In this document: piece after piece, positions 1 through 10,683 of the stretch
How positions within the stretch are numbered: position 1 is the first letter of the stretch
Layout of the letters: each line of letters opens with the position of its first letter
Assembly (NCBI GenBank): GCA_036936605.1
Contig: JAUPFV010000001.1
Span: 217,587,530-217,651,529 of the forward strand
Origin: Limnanthes douglasii subsp. nivea
Taxonomy: Eukaryota; Streptophyta; Magnoliopsida; Brassicales; Limnanthaceae
Length of the DNA: 64,000 bases
Direction: 5' to 3'
Translations under genes and position numbers: made by a program
The notes under the pieces: model-generated
The model's input: the letters and a program-made list of their open reading frames with translations, nothing else
Told to the model about the DNA's origin: nothing
Database searches by the model: none

Positions 1-366
1 GTTTAATATAATTCAGTTTGGATGGATTATTTTAAAAATATTAAAGTCAACCATCTCTCTAGAATAAGATCATATCACTTTTTTTTTGTATAACTATTTC
101 AATTGACCATAATAGAACTAAATCATCATTCAAATTTTAAAATATGTGGACTCCACATACCAATTTCTTAAAGATGGTTGAGCAAAACTGGAATGAGGAT
201 ATGCTAGGTTTAACTATTCAATTTTTCTGGAATAAGCTTAAAAGACTGAAACTTAAACTTAAAAGCTAGAATTAGGATATTTTGGACATTTTTTAATGTT
301 ATTGCACAATAAAAAGAGAAAGTCAAGTTTTTTTATATCTGTTTTGAGGAAACCAATAGTATAGAA
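1..366. other. AT-rich flank, no gene seen
   Basis: No convincing reading frame, repeat family or RNA gene is visible here. It is the left flank of the first gypsy-type LTR. Confidence 0.5.
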
Positions 367-718
367 TGGTGAAGTCAGATAGCATTGACACCAAATATAT
401 CACCTATCCGAAGGGCAGTTCAGACAAAACCAATACCATGTCCAACCGAATTGAGTAAGTTAGTGGAGTATGACTCAGCTAGGTGCTGGTCTTTTCATCT
501 CTTGGGCTAATGGGTTCTTAAACTTGACCCAAACCCATAATCCGACACAAAAGGCCCACGGTTCATTAATTAAGTATAAATACTCCAACTACTTTCATTA
601 ACGAGAGTGATCAAAATTTAATACAAGCACACTCATTAATTATCTCTCTACATTTCATCCTAAACCTTAAATTCCCAAAACACTTTACAAAATTACCCTC
701 AATCAGAAATAATCCACA
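367..718 (+). repeat. 5' LTR of truncated Ty3/gypsy (Tat/Retand-like) element A
   Basis: The stretch from TGGTGAAGTCAGATAGC to the CCACA just before a primer-binding site aligns by eye, in reverse complement, with the LTR at 35886-36280. Shared blocks include TTCTTAAACTTGACCCA and AACTACTTTCATTAA. No 3' LTR partner for this copy was found in the window. Confidence 0.7.
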
Positions 719-720
719 CT

Positions 721-737
721 AAATTGGCGACCATAGT
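721..737 (+). other. Primer-binding site of element A
   Basis: AAATTGGCGACCATAG follows the LTR directly and matches the same position in the minus-strand element (35870-35885). Plant gypsy elements of this type use a TGGCG-starting tRNA-complementary site. The tRNA species cannot be fixed from sequence alone. Confidence 0.6.
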
Positions 738-793
738 AGGAGCACGATGGTGCCTGAATATTATATTCAAAACCAGCATACAAGGTACTTCAG

Positions 794-2706
794 ATGGATC
801 CGAATGCGCAGGATGTTCCACCTCTTGAGGTGGAAGTTGCAAGAAAGAAAAATGAATACACCATCGAGGAGCGCGATCAGTTGAGGGCTGAGATAGAGGC
901 ATTGAGAGCACTAAACAAGCAGAGAAAAGAGTTAAAGAAAAGTCCAGTGTGTCGGTACTTCACCATATTACAATTTTGGAGAGAACGAACAGTCCCCAAA
1001 GACTCATCCAGCTAAAAAAAACGCATCAATCTAAACATGTGGAGAGCTCTACTTCGGAATCCTCCAGCAGCTCATCTTATGATGCAGAGCTTGAAGAGTC
1101 GATTTCCTCCAGCAGTGACGAAGGGCGATAAAAAAATAAATGAGGCTTACCAAAAAGCATTCAAGAAAAAAAAAGATAGGCATGGTAGGCTTAAGAAACA
1201 TCAATGGAAAATAAAGGGTTCAGCTGATCAACATATTGACCGCTTGCTGATTGATCCCTTTGCTTTCCAGTCTGAATCATGTATTTTTGCTACTCCAAAT
1301 GAAGATATTGTTTTTAGCCGTAACAAGAACCGGGCAATCATCTTTATCTCTAAAAATACTCTCCAGGCATTTTCCCAAGAGGTTTGATAGCTCTAAGATG
1401 GAGAAATACGACGGGAGCAAAAATCAAGACAACCATCTAGAGTGGTTTAAATTTTTTACGATGAACTTCGATGATGACGACAGATTGTTATGTAGGGACT
1501 TCTCCCAAACCTTCACGGAAAGTTCCCTCAAGTGGTATAATAGTCTCCCCCATGGATCTATAAAAATTTCGATATATTTTAGGTTGCTTTTCAGAGACAG
1601 TTCGTGGGAAGCAAGGAGCTTAAGGGTAATGGGGATACCATCATCTATTGTGCTCATGAGCCAAATGAGTCTTTATAGGAGTACATCAACAGGTTTGTGA
1701 ATACAAAAAGCAGGTTATCAGATTGCTTTAAACGAATTTCAATTGCTTCCCTGAAACGGGGTTTGAATCCAGACAACTTGGCTAATTCAATAACCCGGAA
1801 GAAGGCCATGACTTTTGGGGGGTTGTTAAATCAGGTGGGGAAACAAATCAATGTTGAGGAGACTAAAAAGTCCAAGGTGCCTTTCCAGATAAGGTTCACC
1901 ACTACAACATCAATACTTTAGGTTGCTAATCAGTCCGGTTACAGATCAAAAGAGACTGGACATGGATCTAACTGATCAAGGCATATTCAGTCCAACCAGA
2001 ATCAGAACCAATAGGTCATAAACAAGAGGGGACCATGGGTTCAACCTAAGTGGTTTGTTGAATTCGGGGAAAGTGTGGCTACAATATATGACAAAACTAA
2101 AAACGAAGTACGTTTTAGAAAACAAGCAACATTACAGTCCCCAGAGAAAACCGGAGTATCCGTTTATGTAAGTATCATTGATACCCATGATTGTATAGCC
2201 TTGAAGAAAGAGGTCCAAAACCTCATTGAGAGGGGTAAGTTAGGGTCCTATGTCAAAAAATGAGGGAGAGTAGATCGGATAATCCACAATCCAATGGCAA
2301 CACTCCCCAAACTACTCCTTCAAGCAATCCTGGAACGTCTACACAGGAAGATGCTATGGTGATAACTGAAAGGTTTGATATAGACTCTGAATACCTTGAT
2401 CCGGATCCAAGTCGGAATCGAGTGGGGGTAATAACAGACAAAACTACTACTATCTCTCATTTGATTAAATATTTTGAATCTTTAATCATGTTTGGAGGGG
2501 ACATTGTCACTACACCTTCTAGTTCTTCAAGGAAGAGGTATGTCCACAGTTTGACCACCCGATTGGATGGAAGAATGTCCACACACCTGTATCAAACTCT
2601 ATCTCCTTTCATAGTTTTGGATCAGGATGGCCTGAGAGACATTGCAGGGCCTCATGAAGACGCCGTGGTAATAGGGGCATCAATAGGGGGAAATGATATA
2701 CACTGA
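794..2706 (+). pseudogene. gag: gag of Ty3/gypsy element A, broken
   Basis: Starts at the ATG at 794 (MDPNAQDVPPLEVEV) and parallels the gag of the minus-strand element at 35814. In order it shows an acidic/charged N-terminal coil, a Ser-rich stretch near 1060-1130, the gag core near 1380-1660 (KMEKYDGSKNQDNHLEWFKF) and a C-terminal part ending in a basic tail near 2260. At least five frame changes and stops break it, including TGA at 2704-2706 directly before the protease. The zinc-knuckle-like residues seen in the 34.4 kb copy are mostly lost. It would have encoded the particle protein; this copy cannot. Confidence 0.75.
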
Positions 2707-3420
2707 ATCCTAATTGACACAGGTAGTTCGGTAAACATCTTCCTACAAACAGATGATAAACCCTTCGGTTATACAACGTTCGAACGGAACCATTGCGGGC
2801 TTCACAGGGAGTTCTGCAGATGTAATTGGGGATTTTGAAGAAGAAGTATTGCTGGGCAAAAGACCTTTTAAGAAAATGGTGAGGGTATTGTTTGTTGTGG
2901 TGGATTTCCCAACGTCTTATAATCAATATTTGGGAGGTCTTGGCTCTCTAGAATACATGTTGTGGCTTCTACGGTCCACCAATGTTTAAAATATGTTGTC
3001 CAGGGACAAGTAGGTATTGTCCGGAGCAGTTAGAATGTAGCTAGAGAATGCTATGCAACGGTTTTTGCCTCAAAGTCTGTAAAGGCAATCAAAATTAACA
3101 AAGATTAGCAGCTATTGGAGCCTTCCACTGATAAAAATGAAATTGATGATCCCAGGAGGCTCCTAGTGTCATATTACCTGTAGAAGAGGTTGAAATTCAT
3201 TCACCGGCTGAGGGAAAAAGTATTAGAATTGGTACCAAGTTGGCATCAAGTTTGAAACATAAACTGTTGTCTTTTTAATGAATAATCTACATGTATTTTC
3301 ATGGTGCAATGATGATGTTACCTGAGTGCCAGCTCATTTTCACTCAATTCTTCTGAAATAGCATCCTGAAATGTGCGGATGTCTCGAGCTTTTAAGAGCA
3401 TGCGTTATTCCTCGTGTAGT
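2707..3420 (+). pseudogene. pro: Aspartic protease and start of RT of element A, truncated
   Basis: The retroviral-type protease motif LIDTGSSVNI is readable at 2710-2739, with the catalytic Asp codon at 2716-2718. It is followed by the conserved FTGSSADVIGDFEEEV stretch near 2800-2850. Around 3210-3330 the residues that normally lead into reverse transcriptase can be followed in changing frames. Homology then stops: RT, RNase H and integrase are absent, so the element is 3' truncated. Confidence 0.65.
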
Positions 3421-3870
3421 TTTTCATTGACTAGTTCTCAAAGACTAGAGATGCTACTGATAAATAAATTATTAGTAGGATATTTATGCGACTTTGGATC
3501 GACTATCAGATCAATAAACCATAATCAAATAACTTGTATAGACAATAACTTATTGGTGGACTTATATGTAAATGGTTTCATTTGTATAAGTTGTATTGTC
3601 ATAGATGAACTGACCATACATTTTGAAATGGTGAATAACTAATATTATAATTATTTTTTAATTATATTTTTCTTTTGATTTTTTTTATATTTTTTAAGTA
3701 ACATTTATTTCGAAAATATTTCACACTCCAATATGATATTTTGATTAAATTTAACCTTGCATGATACTATAATTAAATCTTGCATCGTTAATATTAAATA
3801 AAATTTTATTTTATTACGAACCAAATACACAAGTAAATTAATATTTATAATACTGATTTTAATCTCGTAA
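3421..3870. other. AT-rich spacer
   Basis: No feature recognised; short uncharacterised reading frames only. Confidence 0.4.
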
Positions 3871-3933
3871 GGGGTAGCCGAGTTGGTAGAGTAAAACATA
3901 CTCGTAACCAACGATCATGAGTTCGTATCCCTT
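3871..3933 (+). repeat. tRNA-derived, SINE-like head (Pol III A and B boxes)
   Basis: GGGGTAGCCGAGTTGGTAGA resembles a Pol III A box, and GAGTTCGTATCCC about 30 bases later resembles a B box. A CTCGTAA anticodon-loop-like stretch lies between them. The acceptor stem does not pair well, so this is a tRNA pseudogene or the 5' end of a tRNA-derived SINE rather than a working tRNA. No clear SINE tail was identified. Confidence 0.5.
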
Positions 3934-3986
3934 CAAAAACGTTTTCTTGATTTGAACCTACCAGCTTATATGTTAATGGGTCAAGC

Positions 3987-4925
3987 TATATATACCCAAA
4001 TGTGGTTTAAACATACCCAATTTTGAGTTTACCCAAATGTGATATAAGTTTACCTAAATTTTGTCAAAAATACCCTTTTATGGGTATATAAGTTTTTTTT
4101 ACTAACCTTCATCCACCTCATTTTTTCTCTTACACTCTCTAACTTCTCTCTAAAACCTCCAAGTTCTTTCTAATTTATCCGACGAACTAAAATATGGAAA
4201 CTTAGTGTTAGTATCAAAATTTGGGTTATGGTTGAATTAGGCAATTTTTTTTTATAATTTTAGGGTGTTTGGAGACCATTTTCCAGTCGGCCGGAAAATG
4301 GCCGGCAGCAAAGGCTGAGCGCACCATAGGTCCAGGGGGCGTACCAGCCGGTACAGGGGGTCTGTACCAGCCGGTATGCCCCCTCTGTACCGATGGTACA
4401 AGCGTAGCATTCCAACGGGTACGCCCCCTCTGTACTGATGGTGTGCTCAGCCTTTGTTGCCGGCCATTTTCTGACCGGAAAATGGCATCCAAACACCATA
4501 AAATATGGTTTTTTTAATAATTAAATCCTTATTTTTTTAAAAAAACTTCCAAAAAATAAGTTTTTACCTTAATTTCGGCTGATTCATGTTTTATTTTGTG
4601 TTTTCATTAGAAGAAGTTTAAAAAAATTTGAAAAGAGTTTGAATGTTCTTGAGGCAACTTTGAATGTTCATGAACAATTCAAAGAACTTCACAAAATTGT
4701 AGTAATATGGGGTTTGATCTAGTAGGGAGTTGTGTTTTTTTGGGTATACATAGTCAAATAGATTGTTTTGTGAATTGGGTATATCTAGGATATACTTAGT
4801 GTTTTTTTACTTACTAGCAATTTGGATATTAAATAAAAGTTCAAGGATTTGTTCGTCCTAAAACAATCAAACAAAAATCAACTGCGTTTTTTTGGGTAAA
4901 CTTAAACCACATTTGGGTATATATC
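3987..4925. mobile_element. Non-autonomous inverted-repeat element, about 0.94 kb
   Basis: A perfect 21-bp inverted repeat (TATATACCCAAATGTGGTTT plus one A) bounds the segment at 3989-4009 and 4903-4923, with weaker pairing further in. There is no coding capacity inside. It looks like a MITE-class DNA element. A second palindromic element lies within it. The target duplication was not resolved. Confidence 0.55.
4263..4499. mobile_element. GC-rich palindromic (foldback) element nested in the previous one
   Basis: The arms at about 4264-4327 and 4439-4498 are inverted copies of each other; each contains GGTGTTTGG, CATTTTCC, AATGGCCGGC and AAAGGCTGAGC. The loop holds repeats of CCCCCTCTGTAC and GTACCAGCCGGTA. 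The base composition is far more GC-rich than the surroundings. Open frames on both strands here follow from the palindrome and are not genes. Confidence 0.65.
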
Positions 4926-5710
4926 GTTATACCATATCTATATTTAGTGTATGATACAATTTCAATTACTAAAATTATAGACGGATTTATCATAACCAAA
5001 GTAGATATAATGTCAAAATACACTAATTTGTTTTAAATCCATTTATAATTTTAGCGTTTAGTATCACTTGGACTATTGGATTACGATGGTAATACAATGA
5101 GTTTCTTACGTGGTATGTGAAAAGTTCTATGATGCTTGCTCATAACAAAAAGATGACCATAACCAATTTATTTATAATTTTAGGATCCAATGAAAAAGTA
5201 GTTGTTAGTATAGCTAAAGAAGATGTTAAGTTGTAGGATAGCCAACTCGGTTATATGAGTTAAAACGTATATGCTACAACTCGATTATATGAGTTAAAAC
5301 GTATGAAGCTGGTACACTTCGAAATTAAGATCTTTTGATTTGGGTAATCCTAAAAAATATGTTAGAAGAAGGCATAAAAAGTAAGTTTTGTGAAACGAAT
5401 ATGTTTCTTAAGATCAAATAAGCTGGAGCTTATCGTGTGCGATTTTTCACCGACAACATCTTTGGATGAATCTCACCGTTATATCATTTTTATAGATTAT
5501 TTTAATAAATAATATAGTTTTTTTTATTAAAGCAAACTAATGTATTTGAAACCGTATTAAGAGATTTTTTCAGTATTTTCCTACCTCGGCTTTTTCCACC
5601 TCTTTCTTATTCTTTTTATTTATACTAAGAGATTTTTTAATTTTATATCCACGTAACTTTGTATTTAATTCTTAAAACATAAGATCGGTATGTCGAATTA
5701 TGGATTGTAT
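4926..5710. other. AT-rich spacer with a short direct repeat
   Basis: No gene seen. TATATGAGTTAAAACGTAT occurs twice, near 5253 and 5287. Otherwise simple AT-rich DNA. Confidence 0.4.
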
Positions 5711-5830
5711 TATTGATCTTTAAGATCACACAAGAATATTTTAATAATAATATTGATCTTTAAGATCACACAAGAATTTTTTAATAATAATATTGATCTT
5801 TAAGATTACACAAGAATTTTTTAATAATAA
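5711..5830. repeat. Three tandem 40-bp repeats
   Basis: TATTGATCTTTAAGATCACA recurs at 5711, 5751 and 5791 with exact 40-bp spacing; the third copy has one change (GATTACA). Two looser relatives with TTTTTTCGTGTGATTTTT follow at about 5880 and 5936. Confidence 0.85.
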
Positions 5831-6580
5831 TCGTCAAAAAATTAATGATAATCGGTGTGCCGAATTATGGATTCTATCATTGATTTTTAAGATTTTTTTC
5901 GTGTGATTTTTAAATTTCAAATTCTTATATACTATTGATCTTTAAGATTTTTTCCGTGTGATTTTTAAATTTCAAAGTCTATATACTATTGAAGATATTT
6001 TAAATTATAGTCTTTAAATTTTAAATTTCAAAGATAATTTAAATTTCAAAACTAAAAAATGTTTAAATTTCAAAAGAAAAAAAAACATAATTAAAAACGA
6101 ACTTAAGTAAGTTAATAAATATAAATAAAGTTAATCTATATGATTATATATCTGCCTTAGAAAATTTCAGAAATTGCTTTAAACACTTTCTATGTGTACT
6201 GTTCTTTTTCCTTTAACAATAACCTATTTTTAACATTGACTATATCATAGATTTGTCGTCTCTCGACTCCTACAAATATCAACACAATCAAAGACGTGTT
6301 GAGATACACACACAATACATGAAGATAAGTAAAAAAAGACTAAGATGAAAAGACCTAAATGTAAGGCAACATCGTCAAACCCGATAACTTTGGTGTGCTC
6401 ATGATTATAAATTGGCAAAGTACCGAAGAAAATAACTAATACGGATTCATGAATACAAAAAACACTGGTTAACCAAACAACCCAAAAAATCATACATCAT
6501 GCATAGTAACCTATTTTTTTCTACTATTTCATTTTTGCACAATAACTAGGACCCCATAAGAATCAAATCCTGGCTACGCC
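5831..6580. other. AT-rich spacer before MULE-1
   Basis: Low-complexity AAATTTCAAA stretches near 5920-6080; no coding region recognised. Confidence 0.4.
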
Positions 6581-6585
6581 ACTGA

Positions 6586-6595
6586 TCGCATGCGA
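6586..6595. other. Isolated TCGCATGCGA palindrome upstream of the MULE-1 transposase
   Basis: This is the same 10-bp palindrome that forms a 27-bp-period array at 9360-9545, on the other side of the transposase gene. It supports both sites belonging to one element. Confidence 0.6.
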
Positions 6596-6627
6596 TGCTT
6601 ATAGATTAAAATGTTATATTTTTTAGG

Positions 6628-8660
6628 AGGAACATGTCCATCCTCCGTGTATGGATGGTGATTACACAAAAGTATTCAAAATAGATAGGTTATTTACGAA
6701 AGATGAATATAATGCTTTTGTGGATATTGGATCGCAGAAGATTAAGTTCGTCACGATTACAAAGATCTACGATAGCGGGAAATAGGGAAGAACTCCTAGA
6801 TTAGATTACATGTGCGAGCGGTACGGTGTATTCGTATCAAAACCGAAGCCGAAAACTTTAAGAAAGCGGAAGACTTCGACCAAGAAATGTAATTGTTTGT
6901 TTCCGTTAAAATGTCATATGATTGACGTACTAGCCATGTAATGGCATTTTGAGGTGATATATGGTTCGGATAATCATGATCTCTAGGTCGTTTAGACGGT
7001 CATTCCCACGCTTGTAGGCTAAAATGGGATAAAGAAGAACTAGTTCGTAGTTTGTCTCACATTGGTTCGCGTCTTAGGGAGATATATAGCGGTTTGAAGA
7101 ATCAATATCCGGAGAATATTTCGAACATGCGTGCAATCTATAATCGCCACAAAAAACATCGGGATGTTGAGCACGGAAGAGAAACGCAAATGCAATAATT
7201 GTTGACAAAATTAAAGGAGCATGGATGCTCCACGTGGGAGTGTTTGAAAGACGATTCAAAGGTGATCTCCGATTTTTTTCCGCACATCCTACGAGCATAA
7301 ACTTATTACGTACATTCTCTAATGTGCTATTCATGGATTGTACCTACAAGACGGCTATGCATAAGATACCTTTATTAGAGATTGTTGGGTTAACATCTAC
7401 TTCCATTATATTTACCGTTGTGTATGTGTTTATGAGCAAAGAGAAGATACCGAATTATACATGCGCTTTGGAAACTCTTTGTGGTTTGATGATGGATAAC
7501 ATGTGTGCATTTTCGATTGTTATTGTTACCGATCGAGAGTTAGCTCTCATGCGATCTATCAAGGATATATTTCTGGGCACACATAACTTGCTATGCACGT
7601 GGCATATTAGTAAGAACATTCTTGGGACAGTTCAAAAGATATTGCACGATGATGTGATTGCGAAACAATTTGTTGAGTTTTATGGCTACGTTGTCGGAGC
7701 GAACACGGTTGAAAGCTAGAAAAAGAATCTAGCTACATTGAAGGAGAGGTTCGCCTCTCAACCCAAGTGTTTTGCATACATTATGGACGCATGGATAACG
7801 AAATATGGTGACAAGTTTCTTCAATATCAAACGAACAAGATAAAACATTACGACAAAACAACTTCATATATGTATGTCCTTTAATTATATATTTTGTTTT
7901 GCTATTATATCTCTTTAAAAACAAGATTCTAATTTTGTATTTGTATTATGTAGGTGTGAGGGTGCTCACTCGTCCCTAAAAAAATACCTTGGGACGAATC
8001 AATTCAATTTTAATTTTTTTTTAGGAAAAAGTTCACAACTTACTAACGAAGCAGCATGCGGGGATCCTCAAATCGTTCGAGCAAAGTAAATTTCGTAAAA
8101 TTACCGGTCTTGACGGTGCTTTGATCGAAAGCTGAAAGGTCATGTATCCCATGCGGGCCTAAAAGTATTGATGTTTTCTATTGTACGTTCTAGAAATATA
8201 GGAGTAGATTGGGTAGCATGTGAAGGATGTGTCCTTAGGAAAACACATAGGTTACCTTGCGCTTGTGAAATTGTGCTTATAGCTAGAGATGGTAAATGCA
8301 TTTCTGTAGAAGATGTGGATATATTTTGGAGAAGATTAGAAATTGTTCATAGAGATCCCACTTCGTATGAGGATGATTTCAAAAAAAAAAACTATCCATA
8401 ATAGATAGTTTCATTCGTAGTTTTGGCCATGACCAACAAAACCATATTATCAATCGGGTAATGCAGATCTTGAAGCCCGAAACTAGTCATATTCAAGATC
8501 CTAAAGAAGCGGTTAGAGCTAAAGGTAGGCCAAAGGGAGCCGTTGATAAATTGACTAAACGGAACCATAGTGCATGGGAATATCCCATTGAACAAATCGC
8601 TAGTGCTAATACTCTGGCTAACTCGATATGTAGGCACCCGTTAACACGTTAAGGAGCACG
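6628..8660 (+). pseudogene. MULE-1 transposase, FAR1/MULE type, broken
   Basis: A Mutator-like transposase that would cut and join element ends in the nucleus. The N-terminal DNA-binding part is at about 6628-6900. The MULE domain core at 7225-7720 reads MDCTYKTAMHKIPLLEIVG and VTDRELALMRSI, giving two acidic catalytic positions, followed by LLCTWHISKNI. A SWIM zinc-finger-like segment at about 8215-8270 reads CEGCVLRKTHRLPCACEI. A basic RPKG tail is at about 8520. Stops and frame changes occur near 6786, 6940-7060 and 7718. An AT-rich stretch at about 7875-8025 may be an intron. The copy is inactive. Confidence 0.8.
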
Positions 8661-8666
8661 ACCGCG

Positions 8667-8861
8667 TTGAAAGTGGTTCAGGTTGTACCACCAAAACCAC
8701 CACTTACAAAAAATAAAGTTGGTTGGCCAAATAAAATTGTTAAGGATGAGAAATTAACTTTATATTCAGATATCATCCTGTTATTTCTAAACGCTTATAT
8801 TACTAAGTTGGTGGACGTTCATCCGAACGGACAATTCAGATACTATTCTGTAGTTTATTAA
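8667..8861 (+). pseudogene. OTU-like protease tail of the MULE-1 transposase (relic)
   Basis: Many plant FAR1-type MULE transposases are fused at the C-terminus to an OTU cysteine protease fold that begins with an Asp-Gly-x-Cys motif. Here the residues LVDVHPNGQFRYYSV stand in that place, but the catalytic Cys is absent and the frame ends at once. The upstream hydrophobic stretch near 8770-8805 matches the usual lead-in. The domain call rests on position and a short motif. Confidence 0.35.
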
Positions 8862-8889
8862 AAAATTAAAAAGCAATTATATAATAAAT

Positions 8890-9309
8890 TTATGAAGAAT
8901 TAAAACTTATATCTCTGTGATACACACTAAATGCCTCGTGTAGGGCGTAATCGGGATAGAGAGTCGGGACGTGTGACATCACTGACAAGAACTTCGTATC
9001 CTCGGTCTCGGGTGTGTCACGTGTGTCAGGTGCCTCAGGTGTTTCAGGTGTCTCAGGTGCGTCATGCGAAGACGAACCTGCACCAGTACTGCCGACAACA
9101 ACCCAACCAGCGTCATGGCGAATGGTATCATCATCTGGAGCACCACGACGGAGGCGTCGTTTTTTCCAGCTACCCGCAGATTGTCCCTTTGTAGGAGCAA
9201 CATCCATAGGTTTTGGTGAGGCACGCGCTGCCTCTGCCTCGCACGCCTCTCGTTGCTGAGCTTTATCATGTTTGAACGGATTCTTTGCAGTCAACTTCAT
9301 ACGAACCAT
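8890..9309 (-). CDS. Small basic/Pro-Thr-rich protein antisense to MULE-1, function unknown
   Basis: A 139-residue frame begins MVRMKLTAKNPFKHDKAQ with a Lys/Arg-rich N-terminus. A basic cluster (KKRRLRR) near residue 50 could be a nuclear localisation signal. Near residues 83-101 there are short repeats of the type PETPE/PDTRDTPE. A splice acceptor-like CTACAAG lies just before the ATG, and a possible upstream exon with donor GAG|GTAAGCC is near 9776, so the repeat array at 9360-9545 would lie in its 5' intron. It converges on the transposase gene. The family is not recognised; it could be an accessory gene of MULE-1. Confidence 0.4.
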   Translation of the reverse strand: MVRMKLTAKNPFKHDKAQQREACEAEAARASPKPMDVAPTKGQSAGSWKKRRLRRGAPDDDTIRHDAGWVVVGSTGAGSSSHDAPETPETPEAPDTRDTPETEDTKFLSVMSHVPTLYPDYALHEAFSVYHRDISFNSS

Positions 9310-9359
9310 CTTGTAGAAAATAGAAAGAAAGAATTATTAATAAAACACAAATAAAGCGG

Positions 9360-9545
9360 TCGCATGCGACCATAGTTGATCTCCCATCGCATGCGCCCAG
9401 ATTTCATCACCAATTGCATGCGACGTGAGTTATGGTACGGTCGCATGCGATGAGATTTTTGCTACGCTTGCATGCGACTGGAACCCTTCCTAGTCGCACG
9501 ATTGTGCGACGATCACAAATCTGTAGCACGCAACGCGTGCGATGT
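9360..9545. repeat. 27-bp-period array of the TCGCATGCGA palindrome
   Basis: GCATGCG-type cores occur at 9360, 9387, 9414, 9441, 9469 and, decayed, at 9494 (TCGCACGATTGTGCGAC) and about 9528. Spacing is close to 27 bp throughout, while the DNA between cores is barely conserved. The array is noncoding, beside the antisense gene. It resembles transposon-encoded factor binding arrays. Confidence 0.8.
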
Positions 9546-9975
9546 AGACCTACGAGAATCCAAAACCTAGATTTGCACGAACAACACCATTTCAATCAAA
9601 ATCAACGCCAAAAGACAGATTTGAATATGACAAACAACAATACGACACTAATCTATGAAAACAAACACTAAAATCATACAAAAATCAGAGTTTTAAAAAC
9701 AGAAAAAAAAACCTACTTTTCTAGTACGTAAATACAACGAAATAAAAAAAAACAGAGTGAAAAGCTTCTATGGCTTACCTCGGCGTTGCTGTGTGTTCAT
9801 ATTCTTCAAAAAACAAAGTTTTATTTTCGATGAAAATTGGGGTTTTGAAAGGTTTTGTAAGAGATTAAGAGAAAAAGAAGAAAAAATGGTGAGAGATTCA
9901 TGAAATGGTTTTATACCTAGATTTTGATGGATGTACAAAATTCATCCATCGTCAAGTGAGATATATATACCAAAT
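9546..9975. other. Noncoding leader of the antisense gene / right part of MULE-1
   Basis: AT-rich. Contains a possible short first exon on the minus strand with donor GAG|GTAAGCC near 9776. No other feature seen; the outer end of MULE-1 was not located. Confidence 0.35.
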
Positions 9976-10190
9976 GGAAGTAGAATACAACCGTGTAAGA
10001 TTTATAAAAATATGTTATATCTCTAGGAAGTAGGATACAACCGTGTAAAATTTATAAAAATATGTTATATCTCTAGTCTGTCTCATCTGACAATGATGAA
10101 ATATACTAAACGGAAATAGGATACAACCGTGTAAGATCTACACAAATATGTTATATCTCTATTCTGGCTCATCTGACAATGATGAAAATA
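9976..10190. repeat. Three diverged direct repeats
   Basis: The block ATACAACCGTGTAAGATTTA followed by AAAATATGTTATATCTCT is repeated near 9987, 10030 and 10120. The second and third copies also share TCATCTGACAATGATGAAA. Noncoding. Confidence 0.7.
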
Positions 10191-10680
10191 TATTTACGCG
10201 TACTTAAAATTTATTATTAGGAACATATATTATTTGAAAAATATTGCAACATTAATGGTGTAAGTAAGTGTATGAATGTGGATATCAACCAACGAAAGAG
10301 CTAGAAATTCAAATTCAATTATGTGATTCTAACTAAGAATAAGACTTTAAAACACATCTGAAAGCACGTTTAGCTATAAATCCTACAATCTATATTTTAA
10401 ATCATCAAACTAAACACTAAATCATAATCTTTAATATAACCCTTAAAATATAACTAAATATTAAATTTCTAACTCTAAATCTTAAACCTAAAACCAAGCC
10501 ATAGTCATAAATTATAAACCATAAAATAAACTTCAAACCATGAATTTTAAATCTTATAAATAAACTCTAATATTTAAACTAAACCTCAACTTTAACCTTA
10601 AATTTAAATTTATATCTTACTATAACCTTAAATGGTATATCTAATGCTATTTTAGAGATAAAAAACAGTATTCAAATTTA
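10191..10680. other. Low-complexity AT-rich DNA with AAACCTTAAA-like words
   Basis: Between 10380 and 10640 there are many loose AACCYTAAA words, a degenerate resemblance to plant telomere repeats but without a regular 7-bp period. No gene seen. Confidence 0.4.
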
Positions 10681-10683
10681 TAA

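Noticed and set aside
3871..3933. Functional tRNA gene
   Set aside because: A and B boxes are present but the acceptor and anticodon stems do not pair well; called SINE-like instead.
4226..4517. Overlapping open frames of 79-88 residues on both strands
   Set aside because: They are the two arms of a GC-rich palindrome read in both directions, with no gene-like features.
10380..10640. Interstitial telomere repeat
   Set aside because: AACCYTAAA-like words are frequent but without a 7-bp period or consistent strand; low-complexity AT-rich DNA explains them.
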